From positions 4,216,001 to 4,280,000 of the forward strand of contig BSBM01000442.1 of assembly GCA_027924585.1 (NCBI GenBank): a DNA stretch of 64,000 nucleotides. The letters are read 5' to 3'. Source of the DNA: Larix kaempferi. Lineage: Eukaryota > Streptophyta > Pinopsida > Pinales > Pinaceae. The notes beneath the pieces were generated by a model. The model made no database searches and had not been told where the DNA came from. It saw only the letters and a list, made by a program, of their open reading frames with translations. Both the position numbers and the translations under genes were made by a program. This document shows, one piece after another, positions 34,501 through 44,319 of the stretch (position 1 is the stretch's first letter; the number at the start of each line of letters is the position of its first letter).

Positions 34501-34937
34501 ATTGAAGGGAAGAAGCGTCCAGTTTTTAAAGGTCGGCATGCGTAGTTGTAAAGAATGAAATCCTATGTGGACAAAGCCAGCCAACTATGCTATGGAAAAC
34601 CAACTTCGAGCAGGATTAAGCCCACGGTCGAAGGTTTTCATACAGAAGGCAGGGAGATTTTTGTTTTCATAATATATCTATCTATCTATATATATATAAC
34701 TGTTTTATTTATTTTGGCTAAATTATACTAGTCTTTTGTGTGTGCAACAATAGTTATAAAAGAATGAAAATATAATTATATGTATATATATTTTCTTCTA
34801 TTTTGTAATGTTATTCCTATTGTCTTTGTGCAGGTGTACCTTGAAGCTTACTATGGCTGGAGGTCAAGTAGGTAAACTATCAAGTAGATTTTCTAGACGA
34901 AGCATGAATAGGCTTGTAGGTTCAAGAGTCTGAACAA
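31559..34937. other. 3.4-kb leader of element C with a possible foreign segment
   Basis: The distance from PBS to gag is far larger than in other chromoviruses I know. The gag-proximal part (31560-32100) is AT-rich filler. From about 32100 the composition changes and the plus strand shows gene-like signals. There are telo-box-like motifs (AACCCTA/AAACCCTAAA) near 32105, 32257, 33262 and 33430. A strong polypyrimidine-AG acceptor ends at 32315. A consensus GGTAAGTA donor lies at 33560 and a TTTGTGCAG acceptor at 34833. No long protein was recognised (the longest plus frame, 33706-34068, 120 codons, has no known motifs). I cannot find the edges of an insertion. Confidence 0.4.
33182..33223. repeat. 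perfect 21-bp tandem duplication
   Basis: AATAAGTTTCAGGGTTTCGA plus one base (C) occurs twice head to tail (33182-33202 and 33203-33223) inside the leader segment of element C. Confidence 0.9.
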
Positions 34938-34951
34938 GCGCTCTGATACCA
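34938..34951 (-). other. primer-binding site of element C
   Basis: The minus strand reads TGGTATCAGAGCGC, an exact match to the initiator tRNA-Met PBS core, two bases inside the LTR end. Confidence 0.92.
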
Positions 34952-34953
34952 AG

Positions 34954-37774
34954 TGTAGCGCTCCGTTTCTAAACAGAGCCCTAAGTCATTTTTCTGTGTT
35001 ACTTTTCTATGTATTAAACTTATTCAGGTATATGTGAGTAAATTTCTAATAAAAATTCTATGATTTTAAGTGAAATTTAGTATACTGTTTCATCTTTAAC
35101 AATCATAGATTCATATGAAGAAAAAAAAACTAACATATCAATATTTTCCTTCAACTTGTTTCAACATAAGAATATGTTCAGAGTAATACATCAGTAAATA
35201 ACAAGGTATATGTATGTTTCAAAGTATGTTTCAGCATAATAATAAAATAAAATAAATAACAAGGAAATTACCTGATGCTGATGCTGGTAGACCGTAGGTT
35301 CTAGCAGGTTATGTATATATTCTCTAGTCAGCCAAGATGATGTGTCCACCCTACCGACCAGCTATTATCTTGCTGGCCCTTGGAAATCAAAGTATTTCCA
35401 AGCCCCCGAGCTCATAAATTGATAATCCTGAGAGTAGTATTTACTTGGTTCTCAAACCCTTTCTCTGTTCTCAAAACCTTTCTCTCCACTTAGAGTTGTC
35501 TCCTCGTTACCTTCAAATTTTCTCCCAATATAATCTATCCCCCCAAAATCCAACCCCTTCTCCTCCCTTCACTCCTCCCTATATACATTTCCTTCCTCGA
35601 GAAGACTTTGGGCTTACTCCACCGGCCCCAAACTCCCTCTCTCGAGCCCCTCAAACATTTACTCCCCTCACTTAGTTCATTCATACAAGTTACATTATAA
35701 AAATATATTTCACACTCAATGTACCGAATAATCAATTATACTCACAGTAAATTTATTGGATTTTGACTGTTGGTTGTAAGTATTTATTATGGTAGGAATC
35801 ATTACCCAAAGGTTATCTATTCAAGACAAAGTTTATTAACTACTAGTCTATTCACCACCTTTGTATTTTGTATTATTAGGATAAAATAATAAAATAATAT
35901 ATAAATAGTTGACCTTTTTAATTTGGACAAGGTGTGTCTGGTTTACCTCATCCGTCAAGATAACTTATCTTGAAATTTAAATTCTACAGATTCGTATTGA
36001 ATAAATAAATAGTATTAAACCATTTTCCATCACATCACATCCATTCAAGAATTGTTATCCTATTATGTCTAACTTAGTAATGGAAATAATTGCACACTAA
36101 TAATTTATTAATCAATATTTTAAATTTTACCTATATTGCAATTGTTACAATAGGGATATTAATATTATTATAATAACATTAATTAAGATAATAATATTAA
36201 TTAAATCACCATGGGGTAATAATAAATGGTGAATTAATAACAATGTTTTTTAAATCATTTGTTTATCACATGAGTACCCTGACATCAACATAGTATCCTT
36301 GTTATTCTAAACAAAGCACCCTTAAGGGCTTAACCAATCTTACTAATTAATTATACAGTACCATTACCTTATTCACAACACTACTCTTATGACAATGTTA
36401 ACTGACGACACTTGTCTCAATTGTTTATTACAATGTTTACCTACAATTAATGCATAGCTTAATTGACTTGTTTTACACATATTAAATAACTTTATATTTG
36501 TTATCTGAATTTGGGTTAATGCCTAATTAACATATTTACTTATGACAACTTATACACTTATTCAGTATGTTAAGTGTTTGTATATCAATACTAACGTACA
36601 TGTGCAAAGTGTGCATGCGTGGCCAGTGTATGCACAGATAAGAAATGTACTATAGACAAACCCCCATCTCGCCTATGCATACCTGCTAACTAATAATAGT
36701 ATTTACCCCCATGCAGAAGAACAAGAATAATATATAATACAATTACTTTAACATCCTTTGTTATTTAATAGTTATTTCTTTACAATTTCACATCATTATT
36801 TTTATGTTTACATTAGTTTAATCAATCATGTACAAGGAAGGGTACCTACTACCACTAACTCAGAATCAAGGAATACCCAACCCTCAACAGTACTAACTAA
36901 CACATCCTCCCATCATAACCTACGTCCTGCATCCTCCCCTATCCTTCCTCTGCTAGTACAAAAGTGGATGTCGGACTCACCGACCTGACCACATAGAACC
37001 TGAGAGTGGTAGCATCAACTAAACAGTGGACCTATCCTCTCCTAGTGGGAATCCGACCATTGTCATCACAACAACATGGGGAGCTTGTCTCAGCACGAAC
37101 CTCCCACGACCTTAGGTATCATGGAAACATAGGGTGGGAAACACATCCATCCCTCTCAACATACTGGGCCTACGCCCTTATCAACTCATACTTTGCTGCT
37201 ATCGAGATTATCAGTTTGTGTTATCGTATCATCATTTTGGCTGCTAAGGTTTTTTGTATGAACAAGTTCTTATCGCATGTATCTTATCAAGTAACTAGAT
37301 ATCCCATAGCCTTTGTGTCCTGTAGGTTAGTATTTCTCAAAATACACATTTTATGGAAAGTATTTCCCATCGATCACCAATTGATCCATATTATCAACAT
37401 CATTTTATTTCTTGTAACAATTTTAGTTCATCATAGATGCATATGACATATAACACTTCAATAACTCATATAAGAAGATGGTATCCACGTACCAAATCAT
37501 ATATTTCACATCTTATTAATGAAAACATATAAACATATAAACATATACTGTAATCGTAAAATAAAGAAATCATATGATAATCATGACATCGTAACCGCAG
37601 AACATAGTAACATCATAATCATAGTGAAATCATAAAACACAGTAACATCATATAATGAGGTCCATTATGTTGTAATATAGTTTACTCAGTCGAGCTGAGT
37701 TCAACAGAATATAAGAAAATAAAGTATAGTGTGTCTAACTGATAAATATGCCGAATCAAAATATGAGCATTACA
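34954..37774 (-). repeat. 5' LTR of element C (2821 bp)
   Basis: It ends TGTAATGCTC (outer, minus strand) and CGGAGCGCTACA (next to the PBS). Homologous to 24464-26892 throughout, with one extra block of about 370 bases at 35519-35885. The junction in the shorter LTR shows a 4-base AAAT shared by both block edges, so the simpler reading is a deletion in the 3' LTR. No TIR or TSD surrounds the block. Confidence 0.9.
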
Positions 37775-38527
37775 CCATATGCTCATGTTATCCAAAAATT
37801 GAGTTTCGATCTCTCTCTCTCTATATATTTTTTGCCTCTGCAATCCACAACTCGCAACCTGCATCCCGCAACCCGCATTCCGCAATTGTGTGTGCAGAAA
37901 GCCAGGTCGCAATTTACGAAAATGTAACATTCATGCAATACTGCAACCTGCAATCCCGCAATTCCGCAATTGCGGTTACGGAAAGCCAAGTTGCGAATAC
38001 GAAAATGTAAAATTTTTGCAATCACGTAGCCCACAGTCCCGCAATCCCGCAATCCGCAATTGCTGGTGCAAAAAGCTAAGTCGCGAATATGAAAATGTAA
38101 CATTTCCGCAATCCCGCAACCCGCAATCCGCAATTGCGGGTGCGGAAATGCCAAGTCGCAATTATGAAAACTTAACGTTCCCGCAATCCCGTAATTCTGC
38201 AATTGTGGGTGCAGAAATCTACGTCGCAACTTCAAAATTTTAACGTTTCCTCAATCCTGCAAGTGCGGGTGCGGAAACACCTCCGTTCCTACAACTTGCG
38301 AGGCTCACAACTCCCTCGTCTCTTAACCAAATCAGGTGAGTCTAGTACCATTGGAAATCTTTTGCAGTGCTCTATGTAATGGTGTGATCCCCTACCCCAC
38401 CTGAGAACTCTGATTCTGCCATTTTTTCAAATCAAAATGACACCCCAAATTTCACCAATACTGCATTAAAATGTTCTAATATCTGCTTGTAACTCACAGT
38501 TTGGCCCAAGTAGCCCCAGTGATGCAA
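37775..38527 (-). other. 5' leader of chromovirus A, part 1
   Basis: Sequence between the PBS of A and the insertion of element C. It starts with the right TSD copy CCATA (37775-37779), continues with a CT dinucleotide run near 37811, the CpG-rich minisatellite and a short unique part up to the PBS. No coding sequence. Confidence 0.75.
37850..38275. repeat. minisatellite with palindromic CCGCAATTGCGG cores
   Basis: About five degenerate units of roughly 75-90 bases. Each contains runs of CCGCAATCC/CGCAACC followed by a self-complementary CCGCAATTGCGG-type core, a GTGCGGAAA block, AAGTCGCGAAT and GAAAATGTAAC. Units are visible at about 37855-37935, 37936-38010, 38011-38095, 38096-38175 and 38176-38275. 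CpG density is far above that of the surroundings. Confidence 0.85.
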
Positions 38528-38544
38528 CATGGGCTCTGATACCA
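38528..38544 (-). other. primer-binding site of chromovirus A
   Basis: The minus strand reads TGGTATCAGAGCCCATG, the classic initiator tRNA-Met PBS, three bases (GAG) inside the LTR terminus. It shows that the LTR at 38548-40140 is the 5' LTR of the element extending to lower coordinates. Confidence 0.93.
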
Positions 38545-38547
38545 CTC

Positions 38548-40140
38548 TGTCACGTCCCCTTCCATCAATCCAGTGAAAGGGAGGAAACATGACCAAACAT
38601 ACCAGGCTTATTGGACTATCTCAGACCCATGCATTACTAAGAAATTCATGGATAAATAAAAACTTATGTATACATATTCATACTCAACAAACACAGCGGA
38701 ATTAAACACTATATATATACACAGTTTCATCCTGTATATAACAGTCATCAATTATCATATTGCATAAAATAGGATGTCTTTAATTTCATCAACATGAATA
38801 ATTATCATTCAGAACTAACACATTGCAGTACATAGAATGCATATAATTTAAACCATAGAGAACACTTATCTTTGAGATGAAGCTGTCCAAACAACTGGAT
38901 ATGTGAGAGCAATGTTCCACCCAACCATAGATCTCTGTCCATCCTATATTCTTTCAACTGAGAGATCGCTCCCGAGCTGGGTTGTGTATCTACTAAGGAG
39001 GAACTAGATGGGCTCACTCACAGCCATGGTTTCACTCAACAGCTATGCTAAGCCAACACACAGTTGGCATTATCAAGCATACATAAGACAAAGGAGGGAA
39101 ATGCTAAGCCATTGTTCTCAACCATAGAGCTACATGCATCTCAAGATAATTCAACAGTCAAGGCACCCACAGTACCTACCACACCCAACACAAGGAAGGT
39201 CCCCTTCTCTACTACACGGTCCCTCAAGCGTCCCTTCCCTCCAGTACTCTTAAGGATGGGCATAGAAGGGTCCAAGTTGCTAAATACTTGAGATTCCAGC
39301 CTTCACTGGGTTTATCAAGCATTCCCAACCTCTGTTCAATCATTCACACTGGGATTTCTCACAATTCTGTCATCAAATATCTCAATTCCGTCATTGGATT
39401 TCTGGGCTATAAAAACTGCGTTTTCCAATGGATTTAGGGGTATCTAATACTCTCAATTTCACCCCAAGTTTCATATCTATGGAACCCCCATTGGATTTTA
39501 CTATCAATACTCAATTCTGGGCATTTATGACACTTCAAAACGTGGGTTCATGCAAAGTGGCGATTTCTGGTTTTTCTCATTGTTGGGCATGTGTAATGGA
39601 TGAAAACTGATTCTAGGATCTTCCACAATGGAATGGAAACGAGGAAGAACCAATTCCCATGAGGTAGGGTGACTTGTGGGTCAAGGAAACAGAGCCCATA
39701 CCCTTCCATCCGAATTTTTGGGTTGCCCATGCTCCATTGAAGCCATGGACTGATTTTTCAACAACTTTCTTACAACTGAAATAAATGTCAGCAAGGAAAT
39801 TCAAATGGGTTCTCAAAATGACATTTGGCAGCCTATAGTTCAATCCCATAGCCCTCTCACCACTCTCTAGTGGAATACACATGGCCCCTTCTCATTAGTT
39901 GCTTCCATAGCCAATTTTGGTATTTTATTGAAATATTAATATTTACATCATTTTACAATATTTCATGGCTTAATAGCTCATGGGTAATAAAATATCAAAT
40001 ATTTTCCTTTCTAAATAAAATCCGAGCATACACTAGCGGGGCCTTGGCCTTGAGCTCCACACTAGGGAAACTTACATCGCATGTATACAATATTTACATT
40101 AAAAGCCAATATTACATAAGGGTCAACATGGGGTATTACA
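38548..40140 (-). repeat. LTR shared by chromovirus copies A and B (1593 bp)
   Basis: Same family as 17084-18678, with TGTAATACC..GACGTGACA ends. On one side lies a PBS (start of copy A); on the other side the polypurine tract and integrase of copy B. It therefore serves as 5' LTR of A and 3' LTR of B. Confidence 0.92.
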
Positions 40141-41449
40141 TTTCCCTCCCGCTTAGAACAACACCGTCCTCGGTGTTCTCAAAACTGAACAAAAATGGAA
40201 ATGCCTCTCTCATGGCATCCTCCAGCTCCCATGTATCCTCATCAGGACTAAGGTGCTCCCATTGGACCTTTACCTGCCTGATGGATCTGTTCCGGAGCAA
40301 AGTGACCTTCTTGTCGAGGATGCGCATAGGTTCTACTTGGAACTTTCCCTTGGGTTCCACCTGTATCACATTCCAATCAATCATATGATTAGGATCATGT
40401 ACATACTTCTTAAGCAAATATACATGGAAAACATTATGAGCTCTTATATTAGCAGGCAATGCAATTCTATATGCAACTGGCCCTATCCTATCAAGGAATT
40501 CAAATGGCCCACAATATCTTGGTGCCAACTTGGCACAACTCCCCAACTTGAGAGAACTTTTCCTTGGTTTCACTCTCAAATAAACATGATCCCCAATCTG
40601 AAATTCCTTATGCACTCTTTTCAAATCTGCATAACTATTTTTCTTGTCCTGAGTTGCCTTTAAATTCTGCCTGATCTTAACAACTTCCTTTTCCATTTCC
40701 TTGATCATCTCTGGTCCAAGTACTACCCTATTCTCCGGGCTGTCCCAGTTCATTGGAGTCCTGCATCCTTTTCCATATAATGCCTCAAATGGACTCATTC
40801 CCAATGGTGCATGATGTCCATTATTGTATGCAAATTCTACCAAGTGTAGGTAATCTTCCCACTTGGATGGTTTATCCATCACATACATTCTCAGCATGTC
40901 TTCAAGAACCTGATTCACCCTCTCAGTTTGGCCATATATTTGAGGATGATATGCTGTACTGAAATTCAATCTAGTTCCCAATTCCTGAAATAATCCTTTC
41001 CAAAAATTGGAAGTGAACTTTGTATCACGATCATAAATTATTGTCTTGGGAAATCCATGCAATTTGAATATCTCTCTCATGAAGATATTTGCAATGTCAT
41101 TAGCCTTGTGAATGGACTTGACTAGTATAAAGTGAGCTACCTTTGATATCTTGTCCACCACAAACATGATTGAATTATGCTTCTTCACAGTCATGGGAAG
41201 ACCTGTTATAAAATCCATAGAGATCACTTCCCACTTCCACTCCGGAATGGGTAAGGGCTGCAACAATCCTGCTAGATGTTGGTGCTCTACCTTGACTTGT
41301 TGGCACTTTTGACACCTAGCGATGTACTCATCTATGTCCTTCATACCATGCCAAAAGTATTTATTTCTTGTTGTTGTTATAGTTTTTTTATATCCTGGGT
41401 GTCCAGAGTATGGCATTTGATGTATTTCATCCATCACTAGCTTCTTCAA
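40136..41449 (-). CDS. intact integrase-chromodomain ORF of copy B
   Basis: 437 uninterrupted codons, the longest clean pol frame in its family here. In order: H2C2 zinc region (HQMPYSGHPGYKKTITTTRNKYFWHGMKDIDEYIARCQKCQQVK), the rve core with SMDFITGL, AYHPQIYGQTERVNQVLE and FAYNNGHHAPLGMSPFEALYGKG, the GPY/F-type domain (YCGPFEFLDRIGPVAYRIALP), then a chromodomain near the C-terminus (RSIRQVKVQWEHLSPDEDTWELED) and a short tail. The frame reads through the polypurine tract and stops at a TAA that is bases 3-5 of the LTR. Upstream RNase H and RT are broken, so it is not expressed as a normal polyprotein. Confidence 0.88.
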   Translation of the reverse strand: MKKLVMDEIHQMPYSGHPGYKKTITTTRNKYFWHGMKDIDEYIARCQKCQQVKVEHQHLAGLLQPLPIPEWKWEVISMDFITGLPMTVKKHNSIMFVVDKISKVAHFILVKSIHKANDIANIFMREIFKLHGFPKTIIYDRDTKFTSNFWKGLFQELGTRLNFSTAYHPQIYGQTERVNQVLEDMLRMYVMDKPSKWEDYLHLVEFAYNNGHHAPLGMSPFEALYGKGCRTPMNWDSPENRVVLGPEMIKEMEKEVVKIRQNLKATQDKKNSYADLKRVHKEFQIGDHVYLRVKPRKSSLKLGSCAKLAPRYCGPFEFLDRIGPVAYRIALPANIRAHNVFHVYLLKKYVHDPNHMIDWNVIQVEPKGKFQVEPMRILDKKVTLLRNRSIRQVKVQWEHLSPDEDTWELEDAMREAFPFLFSFENTEDGVVLSGREM

Positions 41450-42542
41450 TCTGTACTATTTGGAATGTACAGTCTATCTTTATAGATGAGGATATCATCT
41501 TCACCAAGATGATATCCCGCACACTTTTCATCTATATTTTTCTGCTGCAACTTCTCTTTAATTTGAAGATAAGTGTCATCACTAGTTTGAGCTTCTAGAA
41601 CCTTTGTTTTCAAATCTAATTTGCACATACTTACTGCTGCAACATGAAATTTTTTGATAAGGGCATCTGCAACCTTACTCTTTTTCCCTTTTACATGCTT
41701 AATTTCAAAATCAAATTCACAAAGAAACTCCATCCATCTAGCTTGCCTAGCATTCAAGTTGGCTAGTCAAACAAATACTTCAAGTTCATGTGGTCCGTTC
41801 TAAGATCGAATCTCCTTCCCAACAAGTAATGTCTCCACATCTTGAGAGCATGTACTATGGATGCTAATTCTAAATCATGTGTGGCATAATTCTTTTCATG
41901 CTCTTTTAATTTCCTTGAATCATAGCAAATCACAAATCCTTCTTGCATCATCACTCCACCTAGCCCTTCAATGCAAGCATTTGTGCACACTACAAAATCC
42001 TTCTTTGGATCTGCTATCTTCAAAACAGGAGCATTGGTAAGTAGCTCCTTTAATTGCTGAAAGATTTTCTCATATTTTTCAGACCATACAAACATGATAT
42101 TCTTCCTTTGCAATGAAGTGATTGAATGAGCTATCTTGGAGAAGCCTTCAATAAACCTTCTATAGTAATGAGCAAGACCCATAAAATATCTAACATCTGA
42201 AACATTCTTTGGAGTAGACCAATCCATGATGGCATTAATCTTTTATGTATCCACTGCAATTCCTTCTTCAGAAATGATATAACCCAAATATTGCACCTTC
42301 TTTTGGTAAAAATCACTCTTGCTTAACTTGGCATACAACTGATGTTCTCTAAGGACTTGCAACACCATCCTTAGATGCTCATCACGTTCTTCTTCATTTC
42401 TTGAATAGACAAGAATGTCATCCAAGAACACAATCACAAACTTATCCAAATATTTGCTGAATACACTATTCATGGGACACATGAATGTAGCAGGTGAATT
42501 GGTAAGACCAAATGGCACCACAGTGAACTCATAATAACCATA
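41446..42542 (-). pseudogene. RT (C-terminal part) and RNase H of copy B
   Basis: 42521-42243 has [20 protein letters not shown] and [13 protein letters not shown]. 42227-41763 continues with the connection [20 protein letters not shown] and RNase H ([20 protein letters not shown], where the first Asp reads [23 protein letters not shown]). 41757-41446 has the tail toward the integrase. The RT begins mid-domain at about 42542, where it is fused to LINE sequence. The remaining 5' part of copy B is missing. Confidence 0.88.
42537..42542. other. LINE/chromovirus fusion junction
   Basis: On the minus strand the LINE reading ..LIKLNM and the gypsy reading ..GYYEF share the six bases ATATGG at the join. 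To one side the sequence is LINE RT; to the other it is chromovirus RT. Confidence 0.75.
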
Positions 42543-43410
42543 TTGAGTTTGATCAACATACCTTTTTCTTTGTGGATTTTACTAGAGTGAATGGATTCTT
42601 GAACTAGGATGACATTATCAAGGATTTGTATTTCTTTTAAGAAGCCTACTTGGTTGTCTGAGATGATTTTGGCAAGGAATGGATTCATTCTGTTATCCAA
42701 CATCTTGGAGATTATCTTGTAGGATGAGTTGCATAAGGATATAGGCCGAAATCTGCTGAAGGAGTTGGGGTTTGTCTCTTTTGGGATTAGAGTGAGGAAT
42801 GTCGAGTTGGTGCAACCTATGATCTTTTCTTTTGTGTGGAAATCTCTAATTATTCTCATATAATCATTCGTAATATAATGCCAACATGCTTTGTAGAAAT
42901 GGATGGAGTATCCGTCAGGTCGTGGTGCCTTGTCAGGATCGAAGGACCAAGTAGCATTGATGACCTCCTTTTCAGAGGAAGGCTTGAGTAGGTCATAGTT
43001 GTCATCTGGTGTGATGCTTTTCGGAATGTGCTCGAGAAGGGCTTGCTCTCCGTCTTCTCCATCTCTGTATTCCTCTGTGAAGAGGCTTGAGAAGTGGTTA
43101 TGCGCAATGATTTTGATGTTATTATGTCCTTTAATGGTTGAACCATTGTCAAGTTTGATTTCTGAGATGTAATTGATGGAGTGCCTCACTTTAGTCTGCT
43201 TGTGGAAGTAAGTAGTGTTCCTATCGCCGAATTTGAGCCAAGTGCTGCGAGATTTTGATATCCAATATTCCTCTTCTTTACGGAAAGCTCGGTGAAATTT
43301 GACTTGATGCTTGACTTCTTCCTATAATGCGACATTGTCAGTTGGGTGATCATCCAATGTGTTTTGATAGTCTTCCAATTCATTTATGGCTTTCTTTCTA
43401 TGGTTAGAGG
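42543..43410 (-). pseudogene. RT N-terminal half of second LINE
   Basis: The frame from 43189 reads RHSINYISEIKLDNG, then SFDPDKAPRPDGYSIHFYKACW, FLTLIPKETNPNSFSRFRPISLCNSSYKIISKMLDNRM and NQVGFLKEIQILDNVILVQE, ending at GMLIKLNM, the start of RT motif A. The following catalytic Asp and the whole palm are missing because of the fusion. The frame at 43383-43186 holds the upstream linker in a shifted frame. Confidence 0.88.
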
Positions 43411-43549
43411 GTGGGGGACAATTGTTTTTGGACCACTGTTTTAACGCTTTCTTGGTGGTGATGAGTTTTTTCTCCCATACGAATCTGGGGGAGCCAGTTA
43501 TGGGAGTTCTCCAACTTTTATTTAAAACATCCCAGAAACTAGTGTGATC

Positions 43550-44319
43550 AAGTCATTGAGGGCTGAATCTGAACGGGATTGGGTCGAGATATTCATCTTC
43601 CTGGAAATGGAGGAGGATTGGTTTGTGATTTGATGCCAAGTTTGCCATGATTTTTGAGATGATAGTGTACCCTTCTGTTAGCAGGCTGCTTTGGATAAGA
43701 AATCTATCAAGACGGGCCATGATGTTTCCTTTGCCCAACCGCTTATTGGACTAGGTGTAATTTCCTTTTTTGGGTTTGATATCGAGCAAGTCCCATTTCT
43801 GGATGAGGGCTTCAACTTAGGATTTGAATACATATTTTTCAGTGAGGCCTCCATTTTTTTAACCTGTGGAGAGGGTTATATTCAAGTCACCTACAAGGAT
43901 GAGATTTTGTGGAGTGTATGCTTCCAAGAAATCTTCCAATAGTTTCTAGTTGTATTTTCTTTTTTCGAGTAAAGAATAGGGACATATGGATTGAAGAGTG
44001 CAATGTGAATGTTTCTTTGAATGTGTGTGAGTTCCATGAAGATCTAGTGTTGAGTGGAGAAGGAGTTGCATAACTGGAATTTGTATGAAGACCAGAGGGC
44101 CAGATGGTTGCTAAACCGTCAGATTCTCCTCTAGCACTGACTGCCATATCTGTATTCTTTTTCCATTTTTCCTTACCAATGGTTAAGATAGTATTTTCAT
44201 CGAGCTTGGTCTCTTGAAGCAAGATGATGTATGGAATCTCTAATTTTTTGGAGATCTTTAACAACTTCTAATTTGTTGGGACTGCCTAGTCCTCTGTAAT
44301 TCCAAGAGACCAACTTCAT
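43550..44319 (-). pseudogene. endonuclease domain of second LINE (start of ORF2)
   Basis: Starts at the ATG at 44319-44317: MKLVSWNYRGLGSPNKLEVV, the classic apurinic-endonuclease-like WN.RGLG opening. A frameshift follows after about 24 residues. 44264-43887 continues with LEIPYIILLQETKLDEN (QETK catalytic block) and KEKWKKNTDMAVSARGESDGLATIW. The distal part (43738-43553) has ARLDRFLIQ and SNHKPILLHF (the S-D-H-x-P strand reads SNH). The endonuclease nicks target DNA for reverse transcription. Confidence 0.85.

Larger units (their letters stand above)
24464..37774 (-). mobile_element. chromovirus C (13.3 kb), inserted in the leader of A
   Basis: On the minus strand: 5' LTR (37774-34954), PBS, an unusually long 3.4-kb leader, gag, protease, RT, RNase H, integrase and chromodomain, polypurine tract, 3' LTR (26892-24464). 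Flanking CCGTA/CCATA fixes both ends. The element has many stops. The chromodomain is interrupted by a 121-bp inverted-repeat insertion. Sequence wording is of the Tekay/Del type of plant chromovirus. Confidence 0.9.
17084..40140 (-). mobile_element. chromovirus A with both LTRs, split by element C
   Basis: Minus-strand order: 5' LTR (40140-38548), PBS (38544-38528), leader (38527-37775, then 24463-23359 after the 13.3-kb element C), gag-protease-RT-RNase H-integrase (23358-18679), then 3' LTR (18678-17084). The two LTRs are 1593 and 1595 bases with matching ends (TGTAATACC..GACGTGACA) and recognisably the same sequence throughout. The right LTR is bordered on its other side by the 3' end of another copy (B), so it is shared in a tandem. 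Candidate target flank at the left end: AGACT (17079-17083). Confidence 0.88.

Noticed and set aside
35519-35885. Transposon insertion in the 5' LTR of element C
   Set aside because: No terminal repeats or duplicated target; microhomology at the edges favours a deletion in the other LTR.
37729-38243. Cys/Arg-rich open frames on both strands over 37729-38243
   Set aside because: Produced by the minisatellite; open on both strands because of its unit length and composition.
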